Of a stretch of DNA of 64,000 nucleotides, positions 1 through 64,000 are shown in pieces; the stretch's first letter is position 1; each line of letters opens with the position of its first letter. This DNA is from Halisarca cf. caerulea. Its lineage: Eukaryota > Porifera > Demospongiae > Chondrillida > Halisarcidae. Below the pieces are notes generated by a model that did no database searches, was not told where the DNA came from, and worked only from the letters and a program-made list of their open reading frames with translations. Position numbers and translations under genes: made by a program. The DNA lies in NCBI GenBank assembly GCA_963170055.1, contig CAUJGJ010000037.1:719401-783400 (forward strand). The letters run 5' to 3'.

Positions 1-594
1 AGCTACCTGACTAAAATCAATGTAGCCATGTAGAAACAAAGGCTCGAACAAAAGAGCACTGAAGTCGCGACAATCGTCGAACCATAGAACGCTTTGCCCT
101 GTGTGCGTACATGTACGCCTAGTCTCGTAGCCATTTTGGTAATCTGAAAATGGCTGATCTGGCGAATGTATGGGATTTGCCTATTAAATTTTTTCTCGTT
201 TTAGAAGTGTTGGTATTGCTTCAAAACCTACAAAAGGCAATTCGCGCTAACAATTGGAGCTCATTGGAAAAAGATGAGACGTCTGGACCCTTCATGGCAA
301 CCTGTAGCTCAGTTCGAAAAAACAACGAGAAGAATAATAATCTTAAAATTGTATGGTGTTGCAGACCCATACCTCGGCGAGTGTACTTCGCATTTTTTTA
401 AAGAGATAGCTTTACAAAGCATTTAAACCACTTTTCCCTGTAGCTGGTGTGTCAAAATGCACCAAAATCTACTTTTGAAAATTATGGAGTCACCATACCG
501 TTAGTTTTCGGGTGAAAACAAATTTTCGCTAATGTATGGCGGCCATGTTTTTCCGTGTCAATCCTACACATGGAGTACTACTGTACTCCATAAT
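1..594 (+). repeat. Dispersed repeat R1, copy 1 (cut by window edge)
   Basis: This non-coding block is shared with 34700-35275 and 53480-54083 on the plus strand and with 27242-27560 inverted. Shared landmarks are the phrase around 'ATGGCTGATC' near 150, 'GCGGACCCATACCTCGG' around 363 (one base differs here) and an end with a small hairpin, GGAGTACTACTGTACTCC, followed by ATAAT at 572-594. The true left end lies outside the window. The small reading frames inside are not shared between copies and are not called as genes. The class is unresolved; the terminal hairpin resembles a Helitron 3' end, but no CTRR follows it. Confidence 0.7.
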
Positions 595-1000
595 ACGACC
601 CGAATGTCAAGGTCAGAGAAAGTTTGTGGGCTGATATGCCCTGAGCTGAAGGCGAGGGGTACATCTATCTACAAACTTGCGATGATCGAGACTGAGGGTC
701 ATATGTACATGCAATATGCAAATTGTGTTTTTGACACCACTTGGGAGATACATCATTGCAGATTATGACGCTAACAGTGTTCAGATATCTTACTCCACTC
801 AGGTGGTGTTTACACTACAGCATTTTTAGGGTATCCGCTTTTGTATGGGCACCGTTGTTATGTGTTTACACGTGTTCCATATCCCGTCACGAACGGTGTT
901 GGTGAAAATGATGCAATAGCGATACCCACGTGCTGCTTGTGTGACTTCTGAACCACGTGTATGGTTGAAGTGTGAAAGAGCTTTGTATCATGCCTAAAAT

Positions 1001-2819
1001 GAATGGAAAAAAGATTACATTTGGACCGACGACGAAGTGGAACTGCTTTTTACTGTAACCCATCAGTACAAAGTCCAACAATTGGCTGAAGGAACGCCTT
1101 GGGAATCCGTAAAGTCGAAGTACACCGACATTCTTGAACTGCTCAAAGGTGAACTCCCAGAGATGGACGAAGAAGCTGGTAACCTAGATAAAGACTACCC
1201 TCATCGTAAAGAAGAATTAATGAAAGAAATACTGACAACGAAACTCAAGGCAATTAGGAACAAGTATAGGTAGGTAAGAAATAGTTCACAGCCAGCATTT
1301 TCTATAGTAACACATGTATTCATATAGCATCTAACTACGAGTTAAACTATAATTACAAGTCTAGGTATATAAGTAGTTATTCAAGAGTTTAGTACATATT
1401 CATATGTATGATACTTGTATGCAGTAAGAAGTATATGTACAAATGTTTGATCTCTCAACCTAGGCAGTGGACTCGAAGAAAAGAAGTGGTCATGGGTGAG
1501 TGATATACTGTTATTTTGAATTATGTGAGAAGATTTGGGCAGGTAGCCCAGCTATTGAGCAATAGATGGTGTGGAAACAGTGGAGCTGAACAGTCTACAA
1601 GATGGTAATGATGAGGGTGAAGAATAGTCTAACAAGCTAGCCCGTCCTGCAAACGCCCTACGGGTGAGAAAGGCGGGGACGGTCTAGCCCGAATAGCGAT
1701 TAGTTCACACCTGAGCATTAGGTGACAAATGAAGATCGAGTTTTTCTTCCAGTGAACAAGACATAAAGGGTGCGATCTACAGCTTACAAATGAGAACTTA
1801 TAAGAGAAATGATGAGAACCATTACTCCATTGAACAGCGCCACGGAAGAATCTCAAAAACGCCTTGACTGTTTGAGAGAATAACGATGTTATCGCCCCCA
1901 GAGAAATACACTGCATGCAGATTGCTAAAGTGCTATCTTTCTAGTTAAAGTTTTAGTCAAGGTTTGTACGGTCGCTGCAATACTTCAAATCGATTTCCTA
2001 TGTGAATATGCTTGCACTGAAACGTCGTCGCCAGAAGTTGGTTGTCAGAGGGCTAGCGTGTTTAGAATTCAGCAAAAACCGAACACGCTAGCCCAAGTTT
2101 GTGGGTGCGAACTAATCGTTATTCGGGCCAGACCGTCTCTGCGTTTTTCTCGCCCGTAGGGCGCTAGTGGAGACGGGCTAGCTTGTTAGACTAGGTAAAG
2201 AAAAACAAGGTGAATCAAGTGGAAATCAAAGCACAACCACAGATCTACAAACTGACAATCGTGATGAATCTTCAACTACCCAGCTGGAAGGAAATGAAGA
2301 TGTAGCAGTGACCACCGATCAGGAAATAGGACGCAAGAGACGTACACAGCTTAATAGTACATTGGACAGCTACAAACAGCAAAAATGAAAAAGAAGATGC
2401 CAGCCGACACACAATTAGTGCATTTTGCTGAAGAGGAGCTGTTGACTAAAAAGCAGATGATGAAGAGATTTGAAAGCGTGAGCAAGGACCATAAAGACAC
2501 CATGAACCAGTTAACATCTAATCTGAAGACACTGAGTGACAGTGTCACAAATGCATTTCCTGTCCTACAGCAAATGTTCCTGCATCCAGGACCAGGCCCA
2601 ATCCAGCAGCCTTTCCAATATCAACCTGTGGCTTCACATAGCAGCTGCTATGGACTTCGTGGACAATATATAGAACCACGATCACCAATTTCAGCTTCAC
2701 CTAGTTCACCTTTTTTCAGCCAATACCACGCCATCCATCACCATACATATCCATCACTCCCCGACTACTCCACAGAACCCTTTCACTCCTCAAGTAATCC
2801 CACCCGCAGATATGGGTGA
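1001..2819 (+). pseudogene. Harbinger Myb/SANT-like DNA-binding protein, interrupted
   Basis: The frame runs open from 1001 with no clear ATG at its start. It begins with a Myb/SANT-like domain carrying W-T-D-D-E-V-E-L-L (1022-1048) and ending in KEILTTKLKAIRNKYR before a short intron (GT at 1273, AG at 1462-1463). The next exon continues AVDSKKRSGHG, then an in-frame TGA (1496-1498), then YFELCEKIWAGSPAIEQ and a frameshift. A MITE at 1627-2191 splits the gene. After it the frame continues through an acidic, Ser/Thr-rich linker, another stop near 2384 and a coiled-coil C-terminal part (2385-2819). In PIF/Harbinger elements this protein brings the nuclease to the termini. Here it cannot be made intact. 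Confidence 0.85.
1627..2191. mobile_element. 565-bp TIR MITE nested in the Harbinger gene
   Basis: Inverted termini start GTCTAACAAGCTAGCCCGTC at 1627 and end with the matching complement at 2191. Similarity extends about 90 bp inward, past CGCCCTACGGG. A TA duplication flanks it (1625-1626, 2192-2193), as in Tc1/mariner-type insertions. No transposase is encoded. A smaller internal hairpin (GGGCTAGCGTGTT with its complement, about 2050-2093) is present. It interrupts the Harbinger Myb-like frame and is therefore younger than that element. Confidence 0.85.
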
Positions 2820-2978
2820 TGAAGTTTAATAATATTATTTCAAGTCCTTCAATTGGTAACTTGCTATACCCTGTAACAATTTATTACTTTGTCTTGATAC
2901 ATTCATTTTATAATAATAATTATTATTACTTCAATGTGTAGTTTGTTCATGGCTAATGATGATAATGAGTATACATAC

Positions 2979-4237
2979 TTAAGGATCAAAGTACTTTGTG
3001 AGGACTTGTCGTGCTCTCTTCCCCTCACTCTCGTTGTTGTGAAATGCAGCTGCTGTACTTCTAGGCTGTGCCCTCTGTTCATAGTCCATTGTTACACGAA
3101 TTTGCTCATTGCAGACCGTTTCACTGTGCACTTCACAATAAGTGTGAAGCACAAAACATGCGCAAATGACAAATGGTAGGTCATCTAAATTAATGTCCAT
3201 GTCTCTCCGTAAAGCAGAAAAATGAGCTTTCAGGCGCCCAAAAGCGCATTCTATAACGTTCCTCACAAAACACAGTCAATAGCCAAAGTACTGTTCCTGC
3301 CTAGTGGTACCGCCACTAGCGTATTCTTTCATCACATATGGTAACAAGGGATATGCAGGATCACCCAGAATGACTATCCCAATGGGATTTTCATCCTCAA
3401 CAATGTGTTTCAGGCATCTAGGGATTTCTCCACTTTTCGGCTTGGAATTCAGTGTGGAGTTTGTAAATACCCGGGCATCATGGACACTCCCGGGCCATTT
3501 CACAATGACATCCATGAACTGGTAGCTGTAGCCACAGCATGCTTGAACATTTAAGGAAAATCTACTTTTCCGGTTGATAAAGTCTGTTGCATTACTACTT
3601 GGCTGCTTTATGTCGATGTGCATCAACTGCACCTATACACTGAGGAAGTGAAAACACTCAAAAATTTCTTGGTTTTATCTTCTACTTCTACTTCAGTGGC
3701 TGGAACACAAATTAGAACTGGCCGTAAGTGCTCACAAAAAGCTCTGCATACTCTCCTGACAATTGCAGAAACAGAAGAACGGGATAAGCCAAAGGCATAT
3801 GCAGTTTTTCTCATACGCCCTTCATCTGCCAAGTAATACAAAGTTAGAGTGACTTGTCTGTCAATTTCAACAGGGGCTCTCATTTTTGTAGTGCTACGGT
3901 CAATATGAGGGCCCAGTTCATCACACAGAGACAGAAATGTACCTCTAGACATCTTGAAATTCTCTTTCCATTCCTCTGCTAACACTGCATTGGATACGAA
4001 GCTGTCCAACCATGTACGGGTTCTTCCTGACCTGATCCAGAACCTCTGTTCTGCCCTTTGCACACGAAATCGTGGTTTCCTCAAAACCAACCAGCTGGAT
4101 GAACTGACGAAATCCGAACATTGAATCGCTTCTCTAAACCACTTGATTTTGGCATGAAGTAAAAGGAAACAATTGACCTCATACACAGCAATCAAATTTG
4201 CTATAAGAACCAAAAGAAACACTACCAAGACGTCCAT
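2979..4237 (-). pseudogene. Harbinger DDE nuclease (transposase), disrupted
   Basis: Translation from 4237 gives a hydrophobic start, then an N-terminal helical part with MRKTAYAFGLSRSSVSAIVR (HTH-like, typical of DDE_Tnp_4 proteins). Around 3620-3640 at least two small indels disturb the segment that should hold the first catalytic Asp; another frame there reads CIGAVDA. The frame resumes as [14 protein letters not shown], then [18 protein letters not shown], the second Asp in [12 protein letters not shown], an in-frame TGA at about 3273, and the catalytic Glu in NVIECAFGRLK. It ends at 2979. Family assignment is firm; the indels and stop make it a pseudogene. Confidence 0.92.
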
Positions 4238-4780
4238 CTTGAAAAGACCTTATCACATGACTTGTGGCTGAAGAGGGTCTCCGTTTTTGCAGAAGACACC
4301 GTTTTTGCAGTTTACATGAGAAAATCAGGTAGGCGTTTTCGCAGGTATTCACTTGAGCATTGGATTCAAAAGTAATTGTTTTTGGTATTAGCTTTTGTAT
4401 GAAAGGTGCAAACGGCAGGCATAAACGGTATTGAATAGCACCGTTTTTGTCTGAAAACTTAGTAGTGTAAATGCCGCCTCAGGAGATATGCTGTGTTTAC
4501 TAGCCTACACTGGCAATCAGTAAACTCACCAATGAGGCATTTATGATGACATCACCTAATCATAAAATGACAGAAATGCAGTACACAAGAGCCTCAACCC
4601 CCATTTGGTTATTACACACAATAAGTAAAGCACATGTGGTGTTGGAATGTATCTGGCAATAGTGCAGACAGTTTGTTGTATGAGGTGAGTACATAAAGGT
4701 ATGTACAGATGAACCATATGTGTCTAACCGGGCAAAGTGATTTTTATCAATACTGCATAAATGAATGTCAAGCTACTAAC

Positions 4781-36322
<31,542 letters not shown>

Positions 36323-36444
36323 GCTTCCCAGGCAGTCGCAAGCTACAACATTATGACTCCAATGTACGGCTTCAGGAATTTAACTCCTTATTTGGAACAA
36401 AATGTCAACTGCGCATGCTCTATATCACACCACCTAGGTCGAAA
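36323..36444. promoter_or_regulatory. Putative bidirectional promoter between two divergent genes
   Basis: Only 122 bp separate the start codons of the myosin gene (minus) and the seven-exon gene (plus). No TATA box is evident. On the plus side the start codon lies in AAAATGGCCGC, a fair match to a YY1-type site that in animal promoters often overlaps the ATG; this is an inference. Both 5' UTRs must be short or contain introns. Confidence 0.6.
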
Positions 36445-62920
<26,476 letters not shown>

Positions 62921-62984
62921 TCACTTGTACAATTTGTTAAGAATAAGCAGTTGTGTATATCGTGCTTTAATTCTATGATAGAAT

Positions 62985-64000
62985 AATTATAATCACTGGT
63001 CATAGCCAAAATGGCCCTTGACCTCAGCAATAGTAGTACAGCAGTATTAATCTTATCATGGCAAAGCCACACAGACATGGCAGAAAACACCAAGAATACA
63101 CACACAAGGAACACAGTGGTAGACAAAGTATGTAAAACAAGCAGAAAAACAACTAAAGCAGGAAATTATAGTCTAATTGTAGAAGATATATACGTACATG
63201 TAGGTTAAAATGGCGACTGACATAATTGATGAACATAGGGAGGATTGCATGAGTATATAAGTGAGTTTGATGAGCTTACATGCGTGTAATCAGTTGTGAC
63301 TATATAAATAAAATTCAGATAGGTGGAGATAAATAGGCCAATGTTATTTGTGTTGCTTTTGAAATGAATTGCAAAGTTTGATTGATGATTGTAGAGTCTC
63401 TGCTGCCCATGAGGTAAATTATTTTTTCACAGGAAGTTAGAAATTTAATTACGCTAGCAACAATTTTCACAGGAAGTTAGAAATTTGATTACGCTAGCAA
63501 CAATATTAAAATGAGGATGGTTGAGATCGTGGCTGGGAATAAAATAGGTAGTCAATAAAAAAGTGGAGCTCATCTTCAATAGAATTTTATCTGCATATTA
63601 TGCATTTGCATTTAGAGACAGGTGTAATAATTGGTCTACTGTATCATCCAATCTCAATCATCAAGTTGTGATCTGAGATACAAAATTTATTATTGTCTTA
63701 GTTTGGGATTGCGGATGCTAGTTAAACATCATGTTCCTGGAAATCAGATTTAATTAGCCGGTACATTCTCAACTCGCTAACCCTGAATGTAGTGGGAGGC
63801 ACCTATCATTGTTGATGGTACACATCTTGCATGGATTGAGTTTGTTGATCAAGCAAAATTTGGAGAATGAATATTAAAGATGAGGTTGATGAGTCTATAT
63901 TGTGACCAAGCTTCGCAAACTCAGATTGAATTTGTTTGTACCAGGACTTAAGGCAAGACAATGACAGACAATTTAAAGCCATGTTGAATCAGAGATGGGG
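62985..64000 (-). mobile_element. Second LINE copy, 3' region, decayed, cut by window edge
   Basis: The tail word TCACTGGTCATAGCCAAAAT with the following CCCTTGACCTCAGCA is shared by 62993-63027 and 45868-45902. Further along, the minus strand reads RMYRLIKSDFQEHD, FCISDHNLMIEIG, CKCIICR and SIEDELHFFID with stops between, paralleling the C-terminal region of the 45850-49800 LINE. A 40-bp direct repeat (63426-63465 and 63466-63505) lies in its tail. Confidence 0.75.

Larger units (their letters stand above)
802..4479. mobile_element. PIF/Harbinger DNA transposon, decayed, with both genes
   Basis: The ends form a 17-bp terminal inverted repeat: GGTGGTGTTTACACTAC at 802-818 and the complement of GGCGGCATTTACACTAC at 4463-4479. 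A 3-bp target-site duplication, TCA, flanks it (799-801 and 4480-4482), as is usual for this superfamily. Inside are the two genes typical of PIF/Harbinger: a Myb/SANT-like DNA-binding protein on the plus strand and a DDE nuclease on the minus strand, convergent. Both are broken by stops and indels, and a 565-bp MITE sits inside the Myb-like gene. The element lies between myosin exon 15 (4781) and the next, off-window, exon, so it is probably intronic. Confidence 0.93.

Overview
This is an animal (metazoan) nuclear DNA window: AT-rich, intron-rich and crowded with transposon remains. Split genes with GT-AG introns whose exon sizes match vertebrate myosin II genes, and families such as PIF/Harbinger, Tc1, piggyBac-like, Helitron, CR1/L2-type LINEs and microsatellites, point to an animal. 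The transposon mix would fit an early-branching marine invertebrate such as a sponge, but that is inference. Nothing prokaryotic is present.

Two genes are placed head to head. (1) On the minus strand, 15 exons (4781-36322) encode the first 590 residues of a conventional (non-muscle/smooth type) myosin II heavy chain, from the start codon through the P-loop, switch I, switch II and relay helix. All 15 exon phases join without a break. The rest of the motor, the lever arm and the rod lie beyond the left edge. (2) On the plus strand, starting 122 bp from the myosin start codon, a gene of unknown family (36445-62920) can be assembled from seven exons into one 272-codon reading frame whose phases all fit. 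The 122 bp between them look like a shared bidirectional promoter.

Nearly everything else is repeat. Myosin introns: a decayed two-gene PIF/Harbinger element (802-4479, TSD TCA) with a MITE nested in its Myb-like gene; two piggyBac-like TTAA elements (6160-6965, 28154-28964); a two-gene Tc1 element (8128-10987) with a transposase pseudogene and a divergent BEN-like gene; a 1.3 kb Tc1/mariner-size element (21180-22477); CR1/L2-like LINE tails; a Tc1-type HTH fragment with an internal duplication (31600-31950); and copies of a dispersed foldback-like repeat called R1 here. Introns of the plus-strand gene: a Helitron Rep fragment (37430-39964), Tigger-like MITEs, a 174-bp satellite between two long TA tracts (44130-44900), a CR1/L2/RTE-like LINE (45850-49800), other reverse-transcriptase fragments, a (CA)n-rich composite array (54640-55520) and further TIR elements. 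The right end (62985-64000) is a second, divergent LINE copy.

All transposase and reverse-transcriptase reading frames I could follow carry stops or frameshifts, so no intact autonomous element is visible. The two host genes are the only regions with undamaged coding sequence.
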